Shown here one piece after another: positions 1 through 12,130 of a stretch of 64,000 nt of DNA (positions are counted from its first letter, which is position 1; every line of letters starts with the position of its first letter). A program made the position numbers and the translations under genes. The notes beneath the pieces are model-generated. The model saw only the letters and a program-made list of their open reading frames with translations, had not been told where the DNA came from and searched no databases. The stretch comes from Apostichopus japonicus (Eukaryota > Echinodermata > Holothuroidea > Aspidochirotida > Stichopodidae). The stretch spans positions 12,602,013 to 12,666,012 of the forward strand of contig NC_092577.1 in the NCBI RefSeq assembly GCF_037975245.1, given 5' to 3'.

Positions 1-957
1 ATCACTAGTCATCAATCATGCAGTTTACCCAGAAAGTTATAAGAGCCGCTAAGCAGCAACCCTGGACGTCATAAGAACCGACTGCAAACTTCCTGGGAAT
101 TTCTGGAGAGCAAACCAATGCTCAGCAGAATTTTCTGGAGAGCCATATAAAAAACATTTAACTGGAAAACCATGTCAATAACATCAACGGAGGGCAACAA
201 GCGTTTAACTTTAACATTCAAAAGCAAAAACAACTTAATGTTTCTAAACAAACAATGATTTTTTTCTTATATTGTCAGCAACTCCAAACAAAGCACTTAT
301 TCAAGCTGGAATACAAATGCTTAACACAACCATAGTAATCTGTTGGTGTCTAATTAAACTCTGTCCTCCATTGCAAATAATGTCATTCACACTCACGATC
401 CTCAGAAACAAAAAAACCTAAACAAATAAATATGTATAACTGACTGCTTTGAAGACTCCCCTCTTTTAACAGCCCTTCTGGCAAAATAGTTGCTGCCTGA
501 TTTCAGAGTCAAAATTATCTAACAGAGGCCATATCAAGATACAATGCATTGCAAAGGTGTGAATGCACTATATGACTTGATGGGAGTTTGGAGTTAATCT
601 AAATATCAAACATTAAATAGTACTGTAGTCTCCTACATGAGTCACTATCCCTCCAAATCATTATTCTTTACAATCACCATGTATTGATAGCAAGGGAACA
701 CATAACGTAATTGTATCACCTAACTGTATACTATCAAAGACAGGCTGGTACATAACTATACGTGTCGATCTTCCTCATTGCTTTGTTTGCACAACTAACC
801 ATACCAATTTGTCAAAGGTACACAATTACAACAATATTAAGCCCCGGGGATTCTCCAAACTTGCAGTATAGGCAGAAACACGCTGGCACCTGCTCTTAAC
901 ATTCATCACCTTCACAGCATCAGCATTAATTACAACACAAATTAAGAACAACCCGTT
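1..957. other. AT-rich intergenic DNA
   Basis: I see no credible coding region, RNA gene or repeat here. The only open frames are short, low-complexity or without recognisable motifs. Confidence 0.5.
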
Positions 958-1371
958 ATTAAACCCATAGGCGTATAGGAGGCGGTGGGGGGGGGGCTGG
1001 GGAGGCTGCAGCCCTCAACCAAATATTTTGGTGAAAATTCGGGCAATATGCTGATAATTTTTCGGGCACCTACCGAAAGAAAAAAAATTGCAATGTGTTT
1101 TTCAATGGTTACACTTATATCATTATTTTCATTATTATTGTAACGACTTCCCGAAAAAATATAACCAATATGGAAGGGTAATAACACGGCTAATGATTGT
1201 ATGTTATTGGCCTGCGCTGTAATAACCGATGCATGCCAATATGATATGTACACTATGATGTTGAACGCGCGGAGCGCATGAAAATTTTTGGTTATATTTT
1301 TCGGGCTAGTCGTTACAACCCCCCCCCCCCACCCCCAAATCAAATTGGGCTCCTACGCCTATGATTAAACC
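958..1371. mobile_element. hAT-like MITE with 8-bp target duplication
   Basis: A 398-bp element (966-1363) starts CATAGGCGTA and ends with its inverse TACGCCTATG. It is flanked by the direct repeat ATTAAACC at 958-965 and 1364-1371. Inside, long G and C runs sit near the two ends. A second inverted pair of about 29 bp (about 1138-1166 against 1289-1317, around the motif GTAACGACT) could fold the centre into a hairpin. An 8-bp target duplication is the hallmark of hAT transposases, so a non-autonomous hAT relative is the best reading. It encodes no transposase; the minus-strand open frame across it has no recognisable domain. Confidence 0.75.
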
Positions 1372-2279
1372 ACAAATGAGCGGAAGTAATATCCATATAT
1401 CACCCAGGTCCTTGTCTGACATAACCATCACGTCACATTTAAGCAACGTGTCCTACCCAATTATTACCCCCTAGCCAAGGCATAGCCTACCGCGCGCTAT
1501 AGGCCCTGCTCTCTGATCAGGCCCTCGATCCCTGGCACTACAACTTTGGAATACCTCACTTCGTATGCTGTACTACAAGTTCTACAACATTTATTTTCAT
1601 CAGAAACTCACCCGAAGAGTATAAAATGTGACTAGCACACAAAACACTGCTATAATGTTGCCAAACGGCTAACATCGCAGAACAAACAACTCATAACTCC
1701 CAGGATTACGATCAGTTTGATGCATGAGTCGTCGCCCATAAGTCAAATCATGCTGCAAGGCGGCTAGGCAGAGTTACGGAGGCCAAATGGGCCATAACTG
1801 CAAAGTATTAACGCTGCACGTACTTGAGCAGACTACACAAATATTGGTCCCTTTTAGTTTAGACTTGCCCAAGTCTTCATTAATGTTCAAGATATCCAAA
1901 TATTTGACTGCTTGGAGATGTCCATTATTGTCATAAGATAAACAAGTTATATTCCGTTCATTCTATGAGATGTTAAGGTTAGCATCGATCGCAAAAAATC
2001 GCGCATCTTTCATATTTGTTGTTTATCTGTTTATCTATTAATCACAGATTAAATTTCGTATCCTTGTTGCGAATAGGACATAGATTATTTTCTTTGTTTT
2101 GTTTATCTTTTCTTCAAATTGTTTCGTTATTTCTTCGGCTGTTGTTCTTTGCTTTTAATACATTTCCCGTCTTTGGATAAAAGCGGTTTTCCATCCTTTA
2201 ATAACCACTTGAAAATTGATGATTTCCGTATTTTTGGCACCAATAATGTCAACAGTTTAGTCCTTCTGATAATAAGAGT
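1372..2279. other. Intergenic DNA
   Basis: No gene, RNA or repeat is recognised in this stretch. Confidence 0.5.
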
Positions 2280-2299
2280 TTGATAACAGTAAAAACTGT

Positions 2300-2790
2300 C
2301 CGTGGAGTTATGAACAATTGCAGATATTTTCTATCTGGCAACAGAATAGAACAAATACTTATGATAATAAGGTGGCATACTCCTATTAGAGTCTATATCA
2401 ATCCGCCCGGATGTTCTTCTTCAGGAAAAGTGCTAAAAGGCAGTAGTCGAACATCTTTTTTAAAATGTTATCAATTAGGGTCTGGTTTTTGAGGCAATTT
2501 TAGACCCCGTTATGCCTCCCAGGAGCAGCTTACGAAAATTGTTTACTACTGAGTGAAGAGGTTTGTTTAAAAGTGACGAAAACTTCAAGCTCTGATAGAA
2601 AAAATTCTGCATGGTCATGATACCGAAAATTGATAGTGCCATGGAAGGCCAACTTGTCAGCTATCCAGTGATGGGTAGCGTTTAGCTAGTGAAAACTGCT
2701 ATCTAGACTTAGAGACCACATTACTTTTGTGAATTAGTGTGTTAGTCAATGGGGCTTTTAAAAGGTGTATGTTACCTTAAGTGTTACACA
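2300..2790 (-). mobile_element. LINE 3' fragment (Jockey-like), minus strand
   Basis: This stretch matches 57,000-57,500 almost end to end. Shared strings include CATACTCCTATTAGAGTCTA, GCTAAAAGGCAG against GCCAAAAAGCAG, CATGGTCATGATAC and GGGTAGCGTTTAGCTAG. At 57-58 kb that sequence is the downstream part of a minus-strand non-LTR reverse transcriptase, so this is a truncated, decayed relative. It has indels and no open frame of its own. Confidence 0.6.
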
Positions 2791-3888
2791 TGGAAACAGC
2801 TATACAATTTAAAAAACAATATATATAATAACATGCAAGAAATTAAAGTGGAGGATATAACAATTAGCCATTAGTCTTTCCTTGTGCAACGTTACGATGT
2901 TGTGTATAGCGATGTGTTATATAACAAAGGAATACCGGTACGTCATAAATAATTGTCATAATTATACTGGGCCAGATGTGAGACACAAAATATGATTGAG
3001 ATAATGAATATGTATCAGATCAAAGGGAATTAATGTAATTATGCAAAATTAAATCGGTATACGTCCATTTAACTTGGCGTCTACCAATGTCAAGCCCAGT
3101 TTAAATCGACATATACCAATATCATTAGATAGGCCTATACAATGTACATCGGTATGTTTCAATGTTCATTCCGTTTATATACCAGTTAATTCGACGTTAT
3201 CATCGAATTACCTCATAAACATATTTGGTTACGATTTTGAGACAGTATTGCAGGTACACCGTTATCTAACAAATTCCTTTTAACATAATATACAAGCACG
3301 ACAACTTGAAACATCAGGTCCATATAAGAAAGGGGGAATCATTTGACTATGTGAAATAAACAAAATTAACTTGATTAATCTTAATTCATCAATTTCATCA
3401 TAAAATCCTTTGAAAGGCTATAGAGCCATGAACTAACAGTAGGCCTATGCTTTCTTTAGTTCACCTTTTTGGAGTCTTCAGGTTTTTAACGAAAATACCT
3501 GCTCTTGGGAACAGATAAGTCTTTTCTTACTTTTCAAGGAAAATGTTGACCTAAAGACCTGTTGTGAGTGCTTCCACGCAAGATATTGAAAGGGAGATCT
3601 GATCTTCAGCTCGGGATCAACTTTCTAGAATGAAAGCAGTCGCACTCTGCAGGATCTGACCCCGAGACCTCAATCACCCTTTCGTATGAGATCAAATCCA
3701 GAGCTCGAGTTCAAAATAACGAGTGTGAAAGCTCGGTGGGTTCACGGTGACCAGAAAATGACATGTTACATTTTCTAGCCGGGCGACGCTTGTATATCTT
3801 AATCCTTTTCTATTTATTTGATCTTATTGCAATAGCTTGTATCTGACTGCTCTATGCGTATAACTTTCTGCTTTTTGATCCCATAGGG
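2791..3888. other. Intergenic DNA
   Basis: No gene or repeat is recognised. Short open frames occur but have no family resemblance. Confidence 0.5.
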
Positions 3889-5510
3889 AGGATCCATTAC
3901 AAACGGATCCATTTCAAACGGATTCATTATAAACGGATCCATTACCAACGGATCCATTATAAACGGATGCATTATAAACAGATCCATTATAAACGGATCC
4001 ATTATAAACGGATCCATTACAAACAGATCAATTACTAACGGATCCATTAAAAAGGGATACATTGCAAACGTATCCATTACAAACGGATACATTATAAACG
4101 TATCCATTACAAACGGATACATTATAAACGGATCCATTACAAACGGATCCATTACAAACGGATTCATAATAACGTATCCATTATAAACGGATCCATTATA
4201 AACGGGTCCATTATAAACGGATCCATTATAAACGGATCCCCTACAAACGTATCCATTACAAACGGATACATTATAAACGTATCCATTACAAACGGATACA
4301 TTATATAAGGGATACATTGCAAACAGATCCATTATAAACGGATCCATTATAAACGGATACATTATAATCGAATACATTACAAACAGATCCATTGTAACGG
4401 ATCCATTACAAACGGATCCATTATAAACGGATGCATTATAAACAGATCCATTATAAACGGATCCATTATAAACGGATCCATTACAAACAGATCCATTACA
4501 AACGGATCCATTAAAAAGGGATACATTGCAAACGGATCCATTATAAACGGATCTATTATAAACGGATCCATTATAAACGGATCCCCTACAAACGTATCCA
4601 TTACAAACGGATACATTATAAACGTATCCATTACAAACGGATCCATTATAAACGGATACATTATAAAGTATCCATTATAAACGGATCCATTATAAACGGG
4701 TTCATTATAAACGGATCCATTATAAACGGATCCCCTACAAACGTATCCATTACAAACGGATACATTATAAACGTATCCATTACAAACGGATACATTATAA
4801 ACGGATCCATTACAAACGGATCCATTACAAACGGATTCATAATAACCGATCCATTATAAACGGATCCATTATAAACGGATCCATTACAAACAGATCCATT
4901 ATAAACGGATCCATTATAAACGGATCCATTATAAACAGATCCATTAAACGGATCCATTACAAACAGATCCATTACAAACGGATCCATTATAAAGGGATAC
5001 ATTGCAAACAGATCCATTATAAACGGATACATTATAAACGGATACATTATAATCGAATACATTACAAACAGATCCATTGTAACGGATCCATTACAAACGG
5101 ATCCATTATAAACGGATGCATTATAAACAGATCCATTATAAACGGATCCATTATAAACGGATCCATTGCAAACAGATCCATTACAAACGGATCCATTAAA
5201 AAGGGATACATTGCAAACGGATCCATTATAAACGGATCTATTATAAACGGATCCATTATAAACGGACCCACTACAAACGTATCCATCACAAACGAAACCA
5301 TTATAATCGAATACATTGCAAACGGATCCATTATAAACGGATCCATACAAACGGATCCGTACAAACGGATCCACTATTAACGTATCCATTATAAACGGAT
5401 CCATTTCAAACGGATCTATTATAACGGATCCACTCCAAACATATCCATTGCAAACGGATCCATTACAAACGGATCCATAATAAACGGATCCATTATAAAC
5501 ATAAATTAAA
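3889..5510. repeat. 15-bp GGATCC minisatellite, about 1.6 kb
   Basis: About 105 copies of a 15-bp unit, consensus AAACGGATCCATTAT, carry recurrent variants (T/C at the last base, GGATAC, GTATCC, CAGATCC) and a few 14- and 16-bp units. Most units contain a BamHI-type GGATCC. Variants recur in the same order at about 4,383 and about 5,068, which reveals a higher-order unit of roughly 685 bp. Because 15 is a multiple of three, the minus strand is open as pentapeptide repeats (M-D-P-F-I/V). I regard these frames as by-products, not genes. Confidence 0.95.
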
Positions 5511-7910
5511 GAAAAGTGGAGTGAAGTATTTGTGGATTTGAAAACACAAGATTAAAGATAGGAGGATCATAAATAAAGACACTGTTTGAAATCCCCAATA
5601 TACCATCACATGCACAGTATGTTAGTCAGTAAAATCCCATGCAAACACATTAAAATTATATTACAGTTTATATGCTTAATTAACAATTAATTAACCTATA
5701 TTCGATAGATAGTGATCTTGCAGTTATGTAACTGATTTAGATACAAGCAAAATTATACGCAATGTAACGATACTCGATAGTGTGAACTTTTACTAACAAT
5801 AGGATTTGAAACTATTCGGCAACTGAATATGAGAAGAAATATTTTCAATATACAACTTTCTAGGTAAAACATTTTCAAGTTTGCAAGGTTCGTTTCATTA
5901 TTATTATTTTTTTCTTAAAATTTCCACAATTCGCGTCTAGAAGTCTGTCTGCCCCTCAAAAGCCCTACCCCTGAACTTATTCCTCCCCAACTGGCTACCC
6001 CCAACTTCTCTGTCGTGAGGTAGTGCTATCTATGTAGGGGGGGGGGCGATGGGTTAACAATAGAGCGACAAGTTCTGGTCGTAGAAAGATAGATAATTCA
6101 CATATTACACAGTCGACATGCAGAGATGGAATAATAATTTCTCTGACGTCACAGCAATATGTCGGTGCATGACTCTAAATGGCAAGACATGAAAACTTGG
6201 CGGAGCATTAAAAAACAGGCAGCATTTTTACCATTGTGCGAAAATCACAAAGTGGCCGAAACCCTCAAACCAATGTGGGATATCAGAATCTGTAAGACTA
6301 CAGCGCTTTATATTAGTGTACAGCGCCAGAGGTCACATGCATGATCAAAGGTGATCAAGGGTCAAACTTAGCCAAATCAAAGCCAAAAAACGTTACTCAA
6401 AACTGCTCGTTAGCCATACGACCGATGGATGTCAAACTTGGTGGGTATATGCCCGAGCATATAGGTTGTTGTGCCTATACGTGATCAATAACATAGGTCA
6501 AAGATCAGAGATCAAAGGTCAAATAATTACCTATAAACAACATTTTGGCCATATCACGTTACTAACATATATCAATATGGTCCCAAACCTTCACACACAA
6601 AATTGGCCTAATTTGTGCGATAGAAGCGTTTCGCAAACTATTCATTGAACATTAGGCCGATGGATTTAAACTTGGTTTGTGTGTGCTTCGTCATGGGCTG
6701 CCGTGCCTGTGTGACGAATAAAGTCATAGGATCAAAGGTCCAATAACAGAAAACAGTATTTGGCCAATATTATATATATATATATATATACAAAATAACA
6801 ATAGAGCTGAACCATGAAACAAAAGACTAATAACCTACATTGTATTAATTACTGATGTAAAATTGCATATTTCACATGATCAAATGAGGTTCAAAAGGTC
6901 AAAATTGGTAAACTTGTGCACATACCAAAATGACCTCAAATGTAATGTTACATTATTTCAACTTTCAAGTCAATCTTCGGTAGCTGAAGTTGATTGATTA
7001 ACATTGCTATATAGAAAATATGAATTTATTAAAACAAAAACTGTTCTTTGAATATTACGTAAATTACAAACACCGAAATAGCTGAAAGTGTTGTACCCAT
7101 GAGAGAGCAATGAATTCATTGTTTGAATGAATGCTTAGCATGTTTATTTACATAAAATGTCAAAGGTCAAAAGGTCTTTAAAATTCAAGTCTCTCGTACT
7201 ACAAACTTGGTGAGTCACACCGATGACATCATAGTGGTCATATACCCAAAGTTTGTGATGAGATCTGTAACTTAATGAATTGCCCATTTGTTTCCTATTT
7301 ACTTTGTGGGAGGGATATTTAATACTCTAAACATAGTATATCTGATAACGCTGTTATCTTAATTACCTTCACGGTAAAGAATTTTTTTTTTTTCTCTGCA
7401 TCAGCTATATCGGATTCTATATTCAGATGTTATATACTGTAATAATTATATATCAGAAACTAAATTGTGAATTATTAAAATATTATTTTTATCAGAGCAA
7501 AATAATTTCTATGCACCATGTATAATACAATCTATATCTTATACTTTATACATGTTTATGTTTATATAGTAGATATCAGAAACTAATTGGTGAATTATTA
7601 AAATGATGAGTGTATGGTTATTAACTATAAAATAATGGGGTAGTAAGTAAACTTAAAAATACCGAAACCAATTTTATTATTTAAAAGTAACAATATCAGT
7701 CATTAAGACAAGTGCTCTTCAAGCTAATGTAGTGCCCACCATTTTATGTTTGGTCTTATATATATATACCATGATGTAAGGCTTATCACAGACACGTCAT
7801 AAAGCAAAAAAATAACTGCATTGTTTACAAGCATTCAGTTTGATGGCTTAATAGGAACATGTGGAAAAAATGGCGACTCAAAAGCGCAACATTTTGACTT
7901 TTAAAGTCAT
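5511..7910. other. Gene-poor DNA with dispersed AGGTCA-type motifs
   Basis: No convincing gene. Between about 6,340 and 7,180 the motif (A)AGGTCA or TCAAAGGTCA recurs at irregular spacing in both perfect and degraded form, as in an old dispersed repeat. A short TA microsatellite lies at about 6,768-6,790. The two small plus-strand frames in this region (about 60 codons each) have no recognisable motif. Confidence 0.45.
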
Positions 7911-7914
7911 CATC

Positions 7915-8268
7915 ACTACAAACCTTGTAGAAATCAGTACTAGTGAAAGCATGAATATTGAGGACAAACCTTGTAGAATTCCTTTGATATGAGTACTAGT
8001 GAAAGCATGAATATTGAGGACAAACCTTGTAGAATTCCCTTGATATGAGTACTAGTGAAAGCATGAATATTGAGGACAAACCTTGTAGAATTCCCTTTGA
8101 TATGAGTACTAGTGAAAGCATGAATAATGAGGACAAACCTTGTAGAATTCCCTTGATATGAGTACTAGTGAAAGCATGAATATTGAGGACAAACCTTGTA
8201 GAATTCCCTTAATATGAGCATATTGTAATGAAAGCATGCATATTGAGGACAAACCTTGTAGAACTAAA
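7915..8268. repeat. 57-bp tandem repeat, about 6 copies
   Basis: A unit of about 57 bp beginning GAGGACAAACCTTGTAGAAT and containing ATGAGTACTAGTGAAAGC is repeated head to tail. The outer copies are more diverged than the central ones. The unit includes an EcoRI-type GAATTC in most copies. It is non-coding. Confidence 0.9.
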
Positions 8269-9429
8269 CTACTTATAATTAGATCCGTTCAAATGTGTCT
8301 GTGGGTGATGTTGTTGGAAGGGGCGGAGTTGGGGGGGGGGGGTTATCGCGGCAGGGGGAAGCAGCAAGCACATCAGAAATACAAATGAGAAGACAAACGA
8401 ACGAAAACACTAGCAAACGAACTACGATATGCCATAAAGAATTCTCTAGAATTAGCATAGTTACCAAAGAAGCTTTCATAATATTGTGTATTCATCATTT
8501 GAGAAGTTGAACTTGTGATAGTTACGGACTGTTGATGTAACGTTAACGCCGTGGACTAATTTCAATAAATTCGTGATTCGTATCAATCATAAGTATTAAT
8601 ATAGCACGTGCACTATAATAATAAGTGCCTTGTCCAAATGACACCAATCCATTAAGTTGGCCTTCCTTACACTGCTCCACATGGCTCCGTTATTTAGCAA
8701 TGATCCATATCTTTGCTATAACAAGACGTTGCATTTATAAACAATGTTCATTGCAGACTTTATACGCCCTGAACTATAAACCAAATGATTGAATTTAACA
8801 CTGTAAAACGTACAGTCCTGAAAATGTTTGCTGAAATTTGAACATAAATGGTAATTACGTTTTTAAAAGTCCACATTTTCCTTACAGAGTACAATAATCC
8901 AATCATTAATATTGGTCTTTCCCCAAACAGCTACAACTTTTTTTTATCCCATTTTGGAAGCAACTACATATTTAATATCCTATCACACACAAGGCTGCAG
9001 ACTTAGTCAAGCCTGATAATGACATCATTAAGGCACATACGATTAATTTTGTTGAGTTCCTCTTTGTTTTTTATTAATTACATTGTTGACTTCATGTAAT
9101 AAAGATGGGTTTTGCAAATACTGAAACTCAAATAATGAACCTGTTATCATGACCTATAGTAATTAATATGGTTTCACTGTCAATCCTGCTAACAATCTAC
9201 TTTGAAAATGTGAGAGGAGAGAAAAAAAGAGTTTCAGATCCCAGTGACACTATGACATCACAGATTAAGGAAATAACAGCTTCAAGACATTTGTAAACTA
9301 GGATATCTCTCAGACAGAACAGGACTCTTCTTAGCTGTTTGGTGGGGGAGAGGGTCTGGGTGGAGTGGGGAGGGGGGGGGGGTAACCTTCGTAGCAGGTG
9401 TGGATATGTACAATATTCTAACGGTATAA
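8269..9429. other. Intergenic DNA
   Basis: No gene is supported. G-rich tracts occur at about 8,320-8,345 and 9,340-9,385. The second lies directly before the microsatellite at 9,430. Confidence 0.5.
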
Positions 9430-9570
<141 letters not shown>

Positions 9571-11024
9571 CATCAAGCCAGCCGACAAGGGTTCCGCAAT
9601 TGTTGCTATGGGCTATGGGCAAACAATTCTACAGAGAGGAAGCCAACAGACTACTCGGCAACCCTCAACACTACAAACTCCTAGATTCTGATCCTACTCA
9701 AAAATCACACAAAACTTGAAAAGAGTCATCCTAAAGAAAGTCTCTAACGGTTCCATTGACCGCAAGTTAGGCCAAAACCTCCTGGAAAACGACCCAAAAC
9801 CTGGTCGCTTTTATTTTCTGCCTAAAATTCACAAAGAAGGCAATCACGGGAGGCCCATAATATCGGGTAATGGTACAGCGACTGAAAAAATTTCCAAATT
9901 CGTGGATCCCCTTATCCAACCTCTTGTTTCGGCCCTACCGTCCTATATGCAGGACACTACGGATTTCAGCCGGAAAATTGGGGAAATAAAAAATCTTCCC
10001 TTATCTACTCTGTTAGTTACCTTCAAAGTGTCTTCGTTATACACAAATATCCCTAACGAAGAGGGCATTTCGGCCTGCACAAAAGCATTCAAACCGAAAC
10101 GTGGCAAAACCCCCACGAAGAAAGAATTGGCCGAATTAATGCAACTTATCTTGACCAACAATAATCTGGTATTTGGCAACAAACACTACCTCCAAATTCA
10201 TGGCACCGCAATGGGTACCAAAATGGCACCGTCTTTTACCAACATCTTTATGGGAAACCTCGAGAAAGAATTTCTATCTCTACAAAACTTGAAACCACAC
10301 ACGTGGTTACGTTACATTGACGATATCTTTATGATATGGACCCATGGTGAGGCAAATCTAAAACTCTTCATTGATGACATAAACTCGTTTCATCACACTA
10401 TCAAATTCACTGCTGATTTTTCTGGACACTACTGTGACCGTATAAAATGGTTTATTCAAAACAGACTTGTTCAATAAACCCACGAACAAGCACAACTACC
10501 TCTTACCAAGCAGTTGCCATCCACGTCACTGTACTAGAAATATTCCGTACAGTCAAGCGTTGCGCATTCGACGCATTTGCTCCTCTGAAGTCGATTTTGA
10601 TTAACGCACTAAAGAACTGTCACAACACCTCCTAAACAGACAGTATTTTCGGGGTACTATTGAAATTGCCATCAAAAAAGCTAAAAGCAAACCCCGTACC
10701 GAAACATTGACGTACAAAACTCGTCAAACCAGTTCCAAAAGGGTACCATTGGTTACTGAATTCCACCCTAGTCTCCCATCACTGGCTAATATTATTCAGA
10801 AGAATTTTCACCTACTTCAAGGCACCGAACGCCTGAAATCAGTTTTCCCAGAATTACCTGTCATCGCTTTTAAAAGACCCAACAACCTACGGGATATCTT
10901 AGTTCGGGCATCCTTTCGGGATGACACTCCATTAGGGGAAAGCAAAACAGAAACTACAGGATCATCGCCCTATACACAAAATTGCAAAACGTGCTTACTT
11001 GTCGATTATATATATATATATATA
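9571..11024 (+). pseudogene. Penelope-like element reverse transcriptase, copy 1 (decayed)
   Basis: The reverse transcriptase of a Penelope-like retroelement, read in pieces. Visible blocks in order are [11 protein letters not shown]-like sequence (about 9,580), FYFLPKIHKEG (about 9,810), GRPIISGNG, LYTNIPNEEG, GTAMGTKMAP (about 10,200), RYIDDIFMIW with the catalytic DD (about 10,310-10,340), then thumb sequence containing FKRPNNLRDILVRASF (about 10,870). One uninterrupted frame covers 9,716-10,477. Compared with the 59-60 kb copy, about 20 bp after TTTTCTGGACA are missing, which shifts the frame. Further breaks follow at about 10,560-10,640. The 5' end is cut off at a GT tract and the element stops at a TA tract at about 10,997. 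The GIY-YIG endonuclease expected after the linker is not present. The copy cannot be active. Confidence 0.9.
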
Positions 11025-12130
11025 TGCAAAAGATTATGGTAGTGTTTATGTATTAGAATATTATGAGAATGAAGATAAATTTGTCTTTATCCTATATCTT
11101 CACAGGCCCCCTTATTGGCTTTAACGCCGACTTGGTATAGTCCTATGTTTAACACCCGCCCCATAGGATATGATCAAGTGTAATGTGGTATATTTACATA
11201 GTAAAATGAACTACGATCACATTTTTATCTGAATTCTTAGATGCTTGATCGTTCCATTGCAGTTGGTTGATGATGGCGGTATTTAAAAACTACAACCATT
11301 AGAAATGTTGCACAGGCGTACAGTAATTGGCACACAAGGTGTCCATATCACTGATCTGTACACTAGTGTACAGATCAGTGGTCCATATGGGCGAAGCACA
11401 TCGCAGTCGTGGTGATTCTAGGAGCTGCTGCTTTCTTAATGGATTTTTCCCCCCGGTTGCTGACAGTGTAAAGCTAATACTGAAGAGAAAGATATTCCAC
11501 ACTGTCATCTTATTTTTTTGTCTGTTGATAACTTGATATATGGTTGATTTCAATCAGTATATCGACTTGCTCAAATCTTGTTCCATGACGTGGAAAACTG
11601 AGGGCGGTATGCAATGTTACCAGTGCAATCAGCATTGAAAAGCTTGTACGTGACTCGGACTTGTCTTCATGAACTTGGCCCACTTTAGAATCGAACTTCC
11701 GAATTAAGACTGTAGCGGGAATCGGAAGTGAACTCGCATCAACTATATATGTATACTGCGAAGTTGCTAAGTATTAGACCCACGCGACAGGTATCACGTG
11801 ATTTCTATATGTACGCTGTCAAAATAATTTTCGTGGTGGTGATATATCAACCGACAACTATAGGCTCATGGACTATTCAAGTGGTTTTTTATTCTTATTG
11901 ACAATGCATGCATTTGATGTCATCTACTGCCTTATGCGTTCATTAGTGCATCAACGTTGATGTGTTTCATATAGATAAATTAATTAATATGATAATGTAT
12001 CCTCAATGTCTGTATGGATATTGTTATGAACAGCGTCATTACAAGGCATGCGTGTGTGTTATCAAGGACAAATTGATTTTCATTGCAAATTTCTCTCACT
12101 TGTCAAATAGCATACGCAAACTGGAGCCTA
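11025..12130 (+). repeat. Module after a TA tract, recurring at 60.7-61.8 kb
   Basis: About 1.1 kb matches 60,740-61,790 with only small indels (for example GCCCCATAGGATATGATC, GAAATGTTGCACAGGCGTAC and ACTGAGGGCGGTATGC). In both places it follows a Penelope-like fragment and a TA microsatellite. It could be the 3' part of the same element or a separate repeat. No GIY-YIG motif or other domain is seen in it. Confidence 0.75.
11341..11388. mobile_element. Perfect 32-bp palindrome with 8-bp target duplication
   Basis: The 32 bases at 11,349-11,380 are identical to their own reverse complement; each arm is CACTGATCTGTACACT. They are flanked by exact direct repeats GTCCATAT at 11,341-11,348 and 11,381-11,388. 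The homologous module near 61,075 lacks the palindrome and has one (diverged) copy of the flank, so this is an insertion. It looks like two terminal inverted repeats with nothing between them. The 8-bp duplication suggests hAT-type transposition. Confidence 0.8.

Noticed and set aside
3814-5404. Minus-strand frames rich in M-D-P-F
   Set aside because: They follow from the 15-bp minisatellite. There is no start context, splice structure or non-repeat domain.
3889-5510. CRISPR-like array
   Set aside because: The repeats are contiguous 15-mers without unique spacers, and the DNA is eukaryotic.
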